Part shown: in pieces, positions 34,152-45,368 of the stretch
How positions within the stretch are numbered: position 1 is the stretch's first letter
How the letters are laid out: each line of letters begins with the position of its first letter
Source: Bostrychus sinensis
Lineage: Eukaryota; Chordata; Actinopteri; Gobiiformes; Eleotridae
DNA length: 64,000 nucleotides
NCBI GenBank assembly: GCA_020698575.1
Contig: CM036243.1
Coordinates: 37,719,488 to 37,783,487, forward strand
Direction of reading: 5' to 3'
The notes under the pieces: model-generated
What the model saw: the letters and a program-made list of their open reading frames with translations, nothing else
Told to the model about the DNA's origin: nothing
Databases searched by the model: none
Position numbers and translations under genes: made by a program

Positions 34152-34762
34152 TTGGGCTGGTCCAAACTAGTTCTGGCCAGTTGTACTCAAAAGAGCGGTC
34201 GACTTGAGTTTTGTTGTGGAGGTTTGAGTCTTGGGTTTATGTGGCAGAATATGGACAGTTAGATACAGTCATATGCAAAAGTTTGGGCTCCCCTCTGAGG
34301 CTGCATGATAATTTAGTCTTCACAAAAAAAGATCACAGAGGTATGTCTTTTATTTTCTAGTGACATCTGAGTTCTTGGGTGTTTTCCGAACCACTTTTTT
34401 TTTTTTTTTTTTTTTCCAGTATTTAAGTGTATGAAATGAAATGAAACATAACCCTCATAATCTCTCCCAGTTGCCATACACCCTTTGTCCTCTGGGGTAA
34501 AAAAGACCCCACCTGGTTTGATTGTTATTTAATAATAAGAGTTTAGCATCAACTGCCAATCAGTGTAGTGTTACATCTTTAATCTTACTTCAGTCCAACC
34601 CACTAACCAAAATGTTACCTTCATTTTAGAAATTAGGGTCAATAGACCTCAAACTATTTGATGAATACAATGGCAAAAGATAACATTCAGTCAGAATGAC
34701 CCCAACGAAAACACGAGGGGTAAAAAAAAATGTTTGTGCAAAAGTTTGCTGATTTGGATGGA

Positions 34763-35148
34763 TTACTGCAACACAAAACTTTTTGAACTTTCGTTGAACA
34801 ATTCAGTGCACTTTGCACAAAGAACAGCTGTATGAGAGGGTGATGCCACAAACAGAGTCACTTGAGGTATGTCAGTCCACTCCACTTTATTCCAAAATGG
34901 ATCTAGTTTGTCTAAATGAGCTTTTGCTTACTTCAAGCGACTCTGTTTGTGGCATCTCCCTCTCATACAGCTGTTCTGAATGTCTGACCCAGTACAGAAA
35001 CATCTGCAGCAGGATGATGTTGTAGGTGTTTGGAGGTGATCTGTGGGTTGTCTTTAACCATTCTCACCATTCCTTGCCTATGTCTCTCTGGTATTTTTCT
35101 GGCCTTAATATCAACTTTACCTGTGTCCTTCCATTTCCTGATTACCAC
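34763..35148 (-). pseudogene. Tc1 transposase remnant with internal deletion
   Basis: 35148-34963 encodes part of the second DNA-binding helix-turn-helix, seen as IRKWKDTG, then MVKDNPQITSKHLQ. 34921-34763 encodes LDKLDPFWNKVEWTDIPQV, the region around the first catalytic aspartate (WTD). Sequence between and after these is missing, including the other two acidic residues of the DDE triad. An inverted duplicate of 34821-34869 sits between the two pieces at 34929-34977. Confidence 0.8.
34821..34977. repeat. Inverted duplication inside the Tc1 element
   Basis: 34821-34869 and 34929-34977 are 49-bp inverted copies with three mismatches (AGAACAGCTGTATGAGAGGG and ATGCCACAAACAGAGTC in each), separated by 59 bp. 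The left copy lies in transposase coding sequence, so the right copy is the duplicate. Confidence 0.9.
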
Positions 35149-35465
35149 CTTAAGTACCTTTTCTCATTATTGAATGCACTGTCTATGAAGTTTAAGGCTT
35201 AGCTAACTAATCTAACAAGTAACAACTAATCCATTTTTAAAAGTTAGATGCATTCAAATCAGCAACCTTAATTACTTTTGCACAGATTTTTTTCATATTT
35301 CATTTAATTTCATACACCTGAATACTGCTACACTAAAAACTGTTATTGAGAAAACACCCCAGAACTCAGATGTCACTAGAAAATGAATGCCATGCCTCTG
35401 TGAGCTTTTTTTGTGAAGACAGACTAAATTATTATGTAACCTCAGAACTTTTACATATGACTGTA

Positions 35466-36040
35466 TCTTCCACTCACACTTTACCTCAGGATCAGATCGG
35501 TGTATTTGACTGTGACTGTAAGTGACGTCAGCGTGTGTCGGATCCCCCCCGGTTCCCCCCGGTCCTTGTCTCCTCCCTGTTTCTGTCTGTGAGCTGTGGT
35601 TCTGTGCGGGGGCGAGCTGCTGCTGCTGCTGCTGCTCCTGCTGCTGCTACGTGATGGGACTGAGAAAACACAAAGAAAATACAGAGAAATCCCAGAGCCT
35701 CAGAGAGACAGAAGAGAAATGGAGGGAAGGAGGTTCCCCAGAGTCCACATCTGTCTCTGGGACAGGGACTAAAGACTCCAGGACTCAGTGTAACATCATC
35801 TGCATTTAGAGACCCTTGAGTGGATTTTTCTCTGCAGTTTGTCAGCTGGAAATCCACAGAAATTGTACAAAACGATGAACATCTAGTGACTGACTGTCTC
35901 TACTGTTTGTTCATGGTCGATTTGTGCAGGCAGCTGTTGACCATACTTCCATCTCTTCCATCTCCCAAGACACTTCCTACAGCTATTGTGGGGAAATTCC
36001 GAGTCTGAATATAGTTAGTATACAAGTTAGGTTAATGCTA
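35466..36040. other. Unannotated, with a CTG repeat
   Basis: A (CTG)n run interrupted once by CTC at 35616-35648 makes cysteine or alanine runs in the overlapping frames. The 95-aa plus-strand and 109-aa minus-strand frames look like products of that repeat. No splice sites or motifs support an exon. Confidence 0.45.
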
Positions 36041-36275
36041 ATCGGAGTTTTTTGCAGGCTTTGTGAAACAGTGTTGGACTCCTTTGCATTAGTATTTCAG
36101 GTTTTATAACTTAAAATAATGTAGCTGTGGAAAACATCTTCTTTTGTGGAGCTTTTACCTTGGCTTTGCAGAGAACGCTTGGGTTAGTTTCTGTTTTTGA
36201 GGAGGAGACAACATTATAACAGGGTTAAAGGAGAGGAAAAGTCTATTTAGCAGAATAGAGGAACTTTAAGCTAAA
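36041..36275 (-). repeat. Dispersed repeat family 1, copy f, internally deleted
   Basis: Both ends are present: CAGGCTTTGTGAAACAG through AAAACATCTTCTTTTGTGG on the left, and TTTTGAGGAGGAGACAACAT to AGCAGAATAGAGGAACTTTA on the right. The middle (about 250 bp, from the GCCCCCTGC motif to the TCCTGTATGC part) has been deleted. Confidence 0.75.
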
Positions 36276-37190
36276 TCTAAGGGCATTTCTCATTTGCAAG
36301 GGTCCATTGCAGCTGGAACACTTCAGAGTGCTTCAGGATGCCCCTGTACGAACTCTACAGCAAGAAATCCCATCATAATAAAGTATTTCATGTTATATTG
36401 TGAGTGTATAAAGTACGTTTTATTGACACGACAGAAAAACGTAACACACGCGCTCCCAAGCATGTTCCAAAAGTGCTTGCATGCGGTGTTAGCCTTCACT
36501 TTAGAGGGGACGCCTTCATGGAGCCACCAGACGAAGGATCCTGGCCATTAGGAAAGGATTTCTTTTTCATTTGTGTGCTGAATTTAATTAAAGGGGCAGG
36601 CATTGTATAGATCAACTTCTTTCAGAATTTGTTTAAAGTTAACTCCACAGGTCAGGAATTCAAACCAGCGACCTTCTTGCTTTTTTCACAGCTTTGCCAA
36701 AACTTGGAAAAGCTCTAAGAATTCTCTGTACCATGATTCATATTTCCTGTTATATGAGTTTAAACCTGTGTTGAAGGCTGCGGTCCCCTGAGAATGTTCA
36801 TTATGTCTGAATCCGTGCACTGCGGCTGCTGGAGACGTGTGTTGTTGTAGAATTGTGGGTAAAATGCCAAAACAAAAGCCTGGTGTAAATATCACCGAGG
36901 TCTCCAGAGGGACCTCAGCAGCTGGAGTTTACTACGGCTATTTTTAAACCACAATATACCATCTGATTTACCCGTACAGAGAAGAAAGTCCTGCTAAAAT
37001 CTGCACCAAAGCTAGCAAGGTGAAAGCAGGGTTAGTGGGATGACTATATTTTAAACTGGTTTCAATTTAAGACTTTATTCCAACTGGGCCATAGTCTAAA
37101 GACATGAAAAATATAACTTAATACAAAGTACACTGAAACTAGAAACTGCTGTGTCCATCCAACTACTCAATAAACAAATATATCTTTTTC
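36276..37190. other. Unannotated stretch
   Basis: Nothing is supported. Several 60-85 aa frames without motifs. Confidence 0.35.
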
Positions 37191-37193
37191 TGT

Positions 37194-37340
37194 TTACACT
37201 GGGGCAGAAGTAAGCAGGGACGCCCAGACTTTAATCTCCCCGGACACTTCCTCCAGCTCTGCCTTGGTAATCCCAAGGCGTTCCCAGACCAACAGAGAGA
37301 CATAGTCGCTCCAGTGTGTATTGGGCCGAGTTTTGCATTT
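37194..37340 (-). pseudogene. LINE C-terminal coding remnant
   Basis: On the minus strand this reads KTRPNTHWSDYVSLLVWERL followed by LEEVSGEIKVWASLL and a stop codon at 37196-37194. The W-x-D-Y-x-S-L-x-W-E-R-L and L-E-E-V-x-G-E pattern is the usual C-terminal tail of a common teleost LINE family. Only this tail survives. A shorter copy of the same tail lies at 21150-21195 on the plus strand. Confidence 0.65.
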
Positions 37341-38399
37341 TTTCAACACTCAACCATCGGCTGATTCTTGCATTTTTCTGATCATTTTTGGTCAGGTCCG
37401 GGCTCCATGTGAAGGACCTCAGTTTCCCCCACCATCTTGTAGCAGTACTTTTACTCTGCAGTTCATAGGAAACATTCAAAATCACTACATCTCAGCCTGA
37501 AAAGCTCAAAACGGCAACAAAAAGATTTTGGTACAGAACCTCATAAAACAAAAATTTAAATGCATTTTGTAGCTCTCCCCAAGCTCTATCTGCACAGAGA
37601 GTTTGATTGCGATATTGGTTTGCTAAAAAAAAAAAATCTTTACCTGTTCTCACTGTCCAATTATAACACATTTGTTTGTATGTTAATAAGCTTCACAAAT
37701 ACAAATGGCTATATTATATCTATTTCTTTTATAAAATTCAGAAAATTGGTCTTACAAATCGGTCCAAAAAGGCAGTGGCAGTGTCTATCGGCCATCAGCT
37801 GCTCTGAATTTTTTAAAATCTGTATAGAAATCAGCCATACAAAAACCCATATCTGTCAACCTCTAGTAATAAGATGTCAGTTGTCTCTGCTCATTATAGC
37901 TTTAATATTTCTGAAGAAAACATGTTGCAGCGCTCAAGTTCGGTGTTGGTCTTGGGACCTTTTTTTTTCCTGGTCTTCATCTTGTTGTTCTTTTGTTGTT
38001 GCATTTTTACTCAGTCTTGTCTCCGCTATTTTTATAAAAATCATTGAGGAATAGTTAGTGGGTAACTGAACAATGGTATTTACAAGCACAAGAGCATTAT
38101 GGGAACCAGGAAAATGATCTGTTGGCATTAGTTCATGATCATTTATGCGTTTGAGTCTCTGGTTTGTGTTTATGTTTCTTTTTCCTTTATGCTAGTTTAC
38201 ATGGTCTGGTGTGGACCTGGTGTCGGTTTGCCTTGGCCTCGGTCCACTGTGGTCTCAGACAGGTCTTGGTCTAGATTTGTGCAGCCTTGACTACAACCCT
38301 AGGTGTAACTACCAACAAGAATGCCAAACGCTTTCTCCTGAGCCTCTCCAGCTCTGCGGTGTCTTTTATTAACTCTTCTCTTTATTCCTCACGTCGTAG
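37341..38399. other. Unannotated, with a possible hAT scrap
   Basis: 37700-37870 contains CTATCGGCCATCAGCTGC and CATATCTGTCAACCTCTAGT, which resemble the 'TATCGG...CCTCTAGT' end of a fish hAT family. The 164-aa frame at 37560-38054 runs through it, and its composition (many I, L, F, S, C) suggests chance. Confidence 0.35.
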
Positions 38400-38752
38400 T
38401 GTCTTCCACGCGTGTGTTTATCTTTTGTACATCGCGTTCATTTTCACTACGACGTGAAAAATCCATTGATTGACTTTCCCCCCTCTTTCCCATCACGCCC
38501 CCTCCCCGTGCGCGCTGCTGCTGCTGCTCCCGCGCCGCTCTCCCCTCGCTTTCTCTCCTCTTCCTCCTCCTCCTCCTCCTCTTCCTCCGTTCCCCGTGAA
38601 TCCCCAGTCTCTGCTCTGCTCTGCGCGGGGAACGGACCGTATACACCGGCTACATCCGCACTCCGCTCGCCTTTTTGCACGGCTTTTACTCGCGCCTCTC
38701 CTCCTCCTCCTCCTACTCCTCCTGATGCTTTCTGTTCCAGCTGCAGCTCAAG
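38400..38752 (+). promoter_or_regulatory. Candidate CpG-rich promoter and first exon
   Basis: The block is far richer in GC and CpG than the rest of the window (CGCGCTGCTG, CCCGCGCCGC, CTGCGCGGGG, GAACGGACCG). It contains a TCC-repeat tract at 38561-38587 and ends in CTCAAG|GTAAGAG, a strong splice donor with GT at 38753-38754. The only ATG close to the donor is at 38724 and would give MLSVPAAAQ before the junction. One frame with no upstream ATG reads a leucine-rich signal-peptide-like stretch (ARLLLAPLLLLLLLLLMLSV). I think this is an untranslated or barely coding first exon of a plus-strand gene that continues outside the window. The gene cannot be named. Confidence 0.45.
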
Positions 38753-39649
38753 GTAAGAGAGACCACGCTCCTCGTTTTTGGGTTGTGCGTGTGCGTGGCT
38801 GAGGCTCGTGTCGCGGGGCTGTCACGCCGCTTGGCTCCCGTTCAGCGGAGACACATGGAGCCCGCTGCTGCTGCTGCCGCTGCTCTGTAGTGTTGTGTGT
38901 GTGAGGAGAGCGTACGTGTGTGGGATTGGGTCACGTTTACGCACGGCTTTCTTGGCACTGTCCTGGACTTACTGATGAAGACTGTCCACTTTGGGCTGAG
39001 ATTATAAATTACAAAACCACCACAGAGAAAAATTGACACCATGGCATGACGCTATGGGCGGGAACGCTGCCCAAATATTCACAGGTTATCAGCAGAGATC
39101 GAAAAAAGACGCTTGTTCCAATGAGTGCTTTTTGGGCGTCCGGTTTGCAGATGCTGTTTTAGTGGCTTTGTTTTGTTTCAGCATACTCCATATGTTACCC
39201 AAAAAGCTTAGGTGTACAGAGATAAGAATCTGCTGATTTTGTGAATAAGGCTATATAGATACAGCCTTTATGTGTCTTTAGGTTTGCTGCGTTTTGCATT
39301 TGCACCAAGCTTCCCCAAAGAGATGAATGGCAGCAACACTAAGAAAGGCTACTTTTAGATTTAGCAGTGAATTTTCCAGTTTTAGAGGCAATGATATCAT
39401 CTGAATGTGGCTGGATAACGCTTTAAGACTGGCCAGTACTAGTTTGTCAAATGTTAGTTTGCCATTTAACATTTGTGGAATGGTAAATGCTCTCCATATG
39501 TGTCAGATTGCCAGTGTATTTTGGATGTATTGCTCTTGTTCAAATGCCTCTGGATCTGTCTCTGTCAGGGTAAGTGGATTAGGTAAAAAAAAAAGCGTGG
39601 ACTTGTCCAAAATTCTGGCGTCAAAAACAGCAATGCCGTAAGAATATTT
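38753..39649. other. Putative intron sequence
   Basis: If the donor at 38753 is used, this is the start of intron 1. A CTG/CCG-rich patch at about 38862-38885 prolongs the GC-rich island, then the DNA becomes AT-richer. No acceptor or second exon is obvious. Confidence 0.3.
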
Positions 39650-40030
39650 AATTTGGAGGGGGGAAAAAAAGTGAGATGTGAAGGCACGGGGAGCAGGAGG
39701 AGGAGGAGTGGTCAGGAGGTGGGGGTCCAGGGAGGGGAGAGGAGAGGCTGCTGCTGCTGTGGTGGGATGGAAGATGAGAGAGAGAAGAGTGAGGGAGACG
39801 GCGCCCTACACCAGCGAGCGACCGGCAGCAGCGCGTTTGATTTATGGGCTCTCCAATGCGCACTGACGCACACGGCTCCGAGGGTCTCCCCCCCTCGAAC
39901 GGCGCCCCCCCGCACCGCACAGAACGACCCTGTCCCGGAGAACGTGTATCTGTGTGCTGGCTGGTCCTGGTGTCATCTCCTACAGCTGAGCGCGGGACGA
40001 GACGTAGACTGTAGTGGGACACAGCCAAAG
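39650..40030. promoter_or_regulatory. Second GC-rich block
   Basis: Purine-rich GGAGGAGGAGG-type DNA (39690-39740) is followed by CpG-rich sequence with GACGGCGCCC, GCGAGCGACC, GGCGCCCCCC and GCGCGGGACG up to about 40003. A plus-strand frame from the ATG at 39769 stays open to 40180 but has no recognisable domain, and minus-strand frames are also open. It may be an alternative first exon or promoter of the same gene. I do not call a protein. Confidence 0.3.
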
Positions 40031-40139
40031 AGTAGAGGGATGATTGATTGGACTTTATTTAAGGAATGTTTGCAGGTTCCAGAGATGGCAGAGTTTCTCA
40101 TAGGTCCAGAAGTGAAGTCACCAACATGTCCTGGTGTAG

Positions 40140-40560
40140 TCCCAGTCCTGGATTTGGAACTGGTCTTAAGTCCCGGTTGAGCTGTGTTGCAGTCAAAGTC
40201 CTACATTAAATTACTTTTTTTAAGGTAGGATCCTTGTAGTCCAAGTACAGTTGTGTTTTATACCCAGATCAAGACAATTAAAGAGTAAAGTGAAGGTCTA
40301 ACAGTGGTTCAGTGCTGGTTGGGTCCTGGTCAGGCTCCAATTGAGTCCTTGATTTAGAACTGATCTTGTTAAATCCAGGGTGAGCTGAGTTGCAGTCAAA
40401 GTCCTACATGACTTTCTAAAGTATGGCTTCTTATCATCCAGGTATAGTTGTGTTTTTATACCTGAATCATGATGATAAAAGAGTAAAGTGAAGGTCTAAC
40501 CCTGGTTTAGTGCTGGTCTTGCTCCAATTAAGTCCTTGATTGAACACAGGTTTCATTATT
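40140..40560 (+). repeat. Tandem duplication, 203-bp period
   Basis: Two adjacent copies share TGCAGTCAAAGTCCTACAT (40188 and 40391), TAGTTGTGTTTTTATACC-like sequence, AGAGTAAAGTGAAGGTCTAA and CTCCAATTGAGTCCTTGATT. Spacing between equivalent sites is 203 bp. Divergence between copies is moderate. Both are rich in the CTGGTTTAGTGCTGGT type of motif. Confidence 0.8.
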
Positions 40561-40927
40561 TAGTCAGTATGGTTGAACGGTGCTGGATAGGCCTTTGGAT
40601 TAAACTGGGCTACATTCACTGACTGTGCTGCATCAGACTTGATCCTGGACTGCAAGATGTTGGATAAATCAAACATCTCAAACATTTTGATCTGAAATCA
40701 TAATTTAGTCCTGGTCCAGGTGTCGGTTCTCGTCGTGGTCTTTGTCCTGGTCCTGGTTACAGGTTTATCACTGGTTCAGCACTCCGCCATTGACAGTGGT
40801 GCAGAGATTCTCAACGTAAAGCTTTTCGCAGTGACGAAAATATGTTTTGCTTAGCTGACAATAAAGCAAGGAACTTCAACTTCAGGTGTAGTCTAGGCCC
40901 AAAATTCTGGTTCAATTGTTTTAGTTC
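40561..40927. other. Unannotated, CTGGTCC-rich
   Basis: Contains further scattered CCTGGTCC/CTGGTTC motifs and, at 40855-40880, CTGACAATAAAGCAAGGAAC, which resembles a retroelement tail. Confidence 0.35.
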
Positions 40928-41486
40928 TTAACCTCTTAAACCCGAATAGAGCCCGACGGGGCTCCGCCCCCTTGCGTCCGCTTGTTGGGACCATAGCGGG
41001 GAGATACAACGGCTGACACACACATGTTTGACATCCTCGTGTTCGGACAATTCGTGGCAACAAAACTATCTACTTCAATTTCTATTCAACAGTTGGATTC
41101 TGCCTGGATTTAAAAAAAAATAAAACATGTATATCTTTCCATTACTTTGTTTATTTGGCACAAATGTTGCTGCAGTAGACCAACATATGTGAAATTTTCA
41201 ATTTATGTTGTTATTTGCTTCACTACAGGAAGGAAAAAAGGCTTTTTTGGAGGCAAATATGTGTTTTTTTTTTTCAGGCAGAAATTAGAATAATCCATTT
41301 CAACCTCAATTTATGGTCAAACAATATAATTTATTAATATTATTTCTCTTCCACAGTAATCCCCAAAGTCCACCAATTAATTTGCTACCAAGGTTAGCTA
41401 TGTACACCTAGTAAATGCTAAGTAAAACCTTAATAAATGTAGATATAGAATTTTTGGGAAAGAGGCCTCAGACCTTAACAGGTTAA
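40928..41486. mobile_element. piggyBac-like MITE
   Basis: TTAA occurs on both sides (40928-40931 and 41483-41486). The inner ends are CCTCTTAAACCC and, in reverse complement, CCTGTTAAGGTC. TTAA target sites with CC(T)-starting termini are typical of piggyBac elements. The interior is non-coding. Confidence 0.55.
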
Positions 41487-43129
41487 AGGCTATTTCTTCT
41501 GTTTTTATTCCTATTTTTGAACCAGTCTTGGTCTCCTCTAGAACAGCAGCAGGTTTTACAGCCTTTAAAAACATTATGTGACTAAAAGAAAGAGAATTTT
41601 TTACTAAGTACTCTACTGGTGTCATAAAGAAACAGATGAAGAGACCAGCAGAGGGCAGAGTGTAGCGGTCTTTTGAATATATAATCAAAGAAAAAGAGCA
41701 CTTTTTGTATGATGCAATTTTACTCCTTTACACATAACCTATAATATAACAACTGAATAGTCCTCACTGTGTATTCTTGATGTGCTGCGTAAAAAGTGGA
41801 AAGACAAATGAATTCCTCTCATGGTCTGTTTTGGCCCACAGTTCACTTCCAAGAGATGCCTATACAAATATTGGACCATGGGATGAGTTGGTGACAGAAA
41901 GGCCTTGTCCGAGCAAGATCTGGCTCCACTTTAGCTTTAATGGCTGGCTTGGCTCATTTTGTGATACATATATTCTGTATTTGAACACATTTCCTTTCCC
42001 CTGGGGCCCCATAAGAGATCTGGAACGGCTCTTAGGTCAAGGATTGTTTAAACGTCACAGATGATGAAGTGAAATTAAAAAAAAAAAAGTTATTGTGCAC
42101 AACCTGAGCTGGAAAATGAGAGATGCACTGGTTGTAAACAATGTCTCAATTTTATCAGATTTTTAATAAAACTGCAGGCATCCATCAGACCAAGACAATA
42201 TGCATCGACCGTGACGAGTGGAGAAGATTGTTGCTTTTCACACGACTGTTGTTTTCTCCAGCAGCGAGAAAACACATGAGTCATTTCTGTTATTACTGAC
42301 ATTTCCTGAGAAAAGCGAAATGTTTTTAGTTATTTTTACTTTAATTATAAGCTGCTTGTTGCAATTATCGCCCAGTGCACAATCCACTACAGAGCAAGAC
42401 ATCCAGTGTTTTCCATATTGAGACCAAATTACATTGTGCGTGAGAAAAAATAAATGTTCAGTCAACAGCAGCATCATGGAAGTCATCTCTGAAACATTAA
42501 GACTCAGAGACCTCATAACGTGCTTTTGACAGAGGGGGAACTAGAGCAGGAACTGAAAATTTTGGACCAAACACACGCTCAAAGGGGTTCCCATTGGAGT
42601 CTGAGCTGGTGCACTTCACTGGAGTAAAGGAGGCAGCAAAGTTTGACCAAAAAGAGATAATTTCCAGCGCTGGCTCCACCTGCTCACATCACAAAACAGC
42701 AATAGTGACGAAACAGAGACAGAAGCTCTCAAGGCTAAAACCACTGCTTGTACAATGTAGTGAACCACTTGAATGTAATATTCAGAGGCTGACCCACATA
42801 CGTACAGATGGAGACGAGAGAGGGCTGTGACTGTTGCTAATCTGGAGTCAGAGATACAAATCTGCATTGATTTCTGTAAATCTGCACAAACTGCTGTCTA
42901 CAAGCGGAACAGAAATACAAGAGTCATTTTCTGTCTCTGTTTTGAAAGCAGGACAAATGAAGAGCAAGGACAATTTTCACTGAACAAAGTAAGATGTTTT
43001 TCTGAGTTAGTGCTGTGCTCATTTCTCCTTAAAACTGTGCTTCTCTCTGTAGTAAATGTAACATTTATTCATCTTCTTCCACCTAATTCTGTTAGGAGTT
43101 TGCAGACAGGGGCATTGAACTAAGAGGGT
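41487..43129. other. Unannotated stretch
   Basis: No gene or element recognised. Several 60-98 aa frames have no motifs. Confidence 0.35.
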
Positions 43130-43345
43130 TAAAGAGTAACGTTTACCCAGGGCCCACTGCAGTTACTGGGGCCCTCAGAAAGCCTGATATATGCCTGAGC
43201 GATATTGAGCAATTGCACACAGTGGCCCACCAAGATGGTTTATACAAAGGGGCCAGAATTTCTTGCTACACCTCTGGTCACAGGTACTGGAGCCTAGCCC
43301 AGTAACTATGGGCCTTAGGCGGGGTGCACCCTGCACAGTGGCCAT
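43130..43345. repeat. Repeat fragments
   Basis: TAGCCCAGTAACTATGGGCC followed by GGGTGCACCCTGCACAG (43294-43337) is the reverse complement of a degenerate tail also present at 46578-46625. Just before it, GGGCCAGAATTTCTTGCTAC and ACACCTCTGGTC look like the end of another dispersed element. Confidence 0.5.
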
Positions 43346-43499
43346 TTATTTGCATGGCTGTTTAACCAATAGAAAATAATTTTGCTTTACTTGAACATTT
43401 ACAAAATGTTGGTGTCCTCACTTTTTGCATTTAAACAACAAAGATATTTATTTCTCAATGTGTATTTTGTGTCTGTGTGCAGCAACTGGCACGCTTACA

Positions 43500-44252
43500 C
43501 CACAGATCTGACACACTCATACCGTCACACACACTTATTGTTACGCACACTTATCATTACGCACACTTTTCGTTATGCACACTTATTACGCACACTTATC
43601 GTTACGCACACTTATCGTTACGCACACTTATCGTTACACACTTATTACACACAATTATTTCACACTTATCATTACACACACTCATCGTTACACACACTTA
43701 TCGTTACACACACTTAGCGTTACACACACTCATCGTTACACACACTTATCGTTACACACAATCATCGTTACACACACTTAGCGTTACACACACTCATCAT
43801 TACACGCACTTATCATTACACAGTTTTTGTTACACACACTTTTTGTTACACACACTTATTGTTACACACACTTAGCGTTACACACACTCATCGTTACACA
43901 CACTCATCGTTACACACACTTATTGTTACATGCACTTATCATTACACAGTTATCGTTACACACACACTTATTGTTACACACACTTATCGTTACACACACT
44001 TAGCGTTACACACACTCATCGTTACGCACACTTATCTTTATGCACACTTATTGTTACACACAATTACTGTTACGCACACTTACTGATATGCACACTCATC
44101 ATTACACACACTTATCGTTACACACACTTACTACACACACTCATCATTACACACACTTATCGTTACACACTTATTACACACAATTATTACACACACTTAT
44201 CATTACACACACTCATTGTTACACACACTTATCGTTACACACAACTTGATAC
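43500..44252. repeat. 16-bp minisatellite
   Basis: About 45 tandem copies of a 16-bp unit close to CTTATCGTTACACACA, with variants CTCATCGTT, CTTAGCGTT, CTTATTGTT, CTTATCATT and GCACA. Because 16 is not a multiple of 3, each frame reads through with a 16-residue repeat (for example SLHTLIVTHTYRYT). Long frames of 68-132 aa here are translation of the repeat, not proteins. Confidence 0.95.
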
Positions 44253-45368
44253 ACAAGTTGGTTTGCTAAGTGATAACTCAAATTTGACTTATCAACTTTA
44301 TACGATTCATTAAACACTTGCGGCGCTAATGGGAAAATGGTTGAGAGCCATTGGTTGGAGGCCCCTGCTTTGTTAAGGAGAGTATACACTGTGTGATTTT
44401 TTTTTTTAATCCTAAAAGATTTATGGAAGGCACAATGCACGGCCTGGAATGTGTAAAATCAGTAACTAGACCTGTAGCGAACTGGCCATTGCCCAAGATT
44501 TATCTCAAACCCAAAGAAGGCAGGACATCCCTAAGTAAAAGGTGAAATGAATTAATTAATGTATTCTGATCATGGCCAGCAGGGGGAGTAGAGAACAGAG
44601 CCGGGTTGACAGATGGAGATTAGGTCTGTGTTCTAATTTTAGTTGGTATACTTTGTCTGCCAGCCACAAGGAGTCAGTGGCTCGGCTGTGGACTCACACA
44701 AACACAAACATATTACTGAATACAATGCATGCAGAAGCTTAATTAACTCATTCATCAGTATTGTTTATTAGTACGAGACACTGCATGGTTAAACGCTATT
44801 TTTGTCGTCTGTTCCTTCCAACGTACGGAAAACAGCAACAAGAGTCTGCACTGTTTGTATAATTTTGAAATGCCAATATTCATTATTCAGTAAGTAATTC
44901 ATTAATAGAAGTTTTATCCTAGATTCCACACTGATTCTGCATTTGTTTGGCTGTAGGTCTGTTGCTGGTTTATTTCTGTGATTAGTACCCAGTTTAAGTC
45001 CTAGGTTTAAGCTCTAGATAGAGATAGAAGGACACTAGATACTTTTACTCAATCATTTTGCCAGCTGGAGTACATTTTCTGATCATGTTCCTGGTTCTTC
45101 TGCTGCAGAAAACGAATAATGTTTGGCAAAGACCAAGTAAACCTGGATTCGTGACCAAGGCCAAATAATGCAGCCGAGACCGAGACAAGACCAAGACTGT
45201 TAAAAAAAAAAAAAAAAAAAAGGTCTCAAGGGCGCTGCAACACTAGTAGAGCACTTACCTTGCAGAGAGAGGGCCTCTATTTTTGTAGTATTAGTAGCAG
45301 TACTTTTACTTGAGTACAAGAGTCTTCTACCTCTGGCTCTAGGTCATCTTAGTTTAGTTGACATGCCA
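44253..45368. other. Unannotated stretch
   Basis: GGCCAGCAGGGGGAGTAG at 44575-44592 is a CTCF-like sequence outside a recognisable family 1 copy. A poly-A tract sits at about 45199-45221. Short AGTAGTACTTTTACTTGAGT-type sequence (45286-45319) resembles the hAT ends seen at 25300. Confidence 0.35.

Larger units (their letters stand above)
34264..35465 (-). mobile_element. Tc1-like element with long TIRs
   Basis: The ends are inverted copies of about 120 bp: ACAGTCATATGCAAAAGT at the left and, in reverse complement, ACAGTCATATGTAAAAGT at the right. Both share AATAATTTAGTC-like, TCACAAAAAAAG and TTTTCTAGTGACATCTGAGT blocks. TA dinucleotides flank 34266 and 35463. At 1198 bp it keeps two pieces of a transposase gene on the minus strand but has lost the rest. 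Confidence 0.9.

Noticed and set aside
35522..35857. Exon with a polycysteine or polyalanine run at the CTG repeat
   Set aside because: Runs appear in both strands' frames because of the repeat itself. No splice signals or conserved motif.
37560..38054. 164-codon plus-strand open frame, the second longest in the window
   Set aside because: Biased toward I, L, F, S, C as expected for chance frames in AT-rich DNA. It overlaps a hAT-like scrap and has no domain motif.
39653..40180. 175-codon plus-strand open frame in the second GC-rich block
   Set aside because: It starts at TTG, is open on the other strand as well, and has no recognisable domain. High GC lowers stop-codon frequency. An exon inside the block remains possible, so I recorded only the GC-rich block.
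43500..44252. CRISPR-like array
   Set aside because: Units are contiguous with no unique spacers, and the DNA is clearly eukaryotic.
43382..44313. Several 68-132 codon frames rich in H, T, Y and L
   Set aside because: They are translations of the 16-bp minisatellite.
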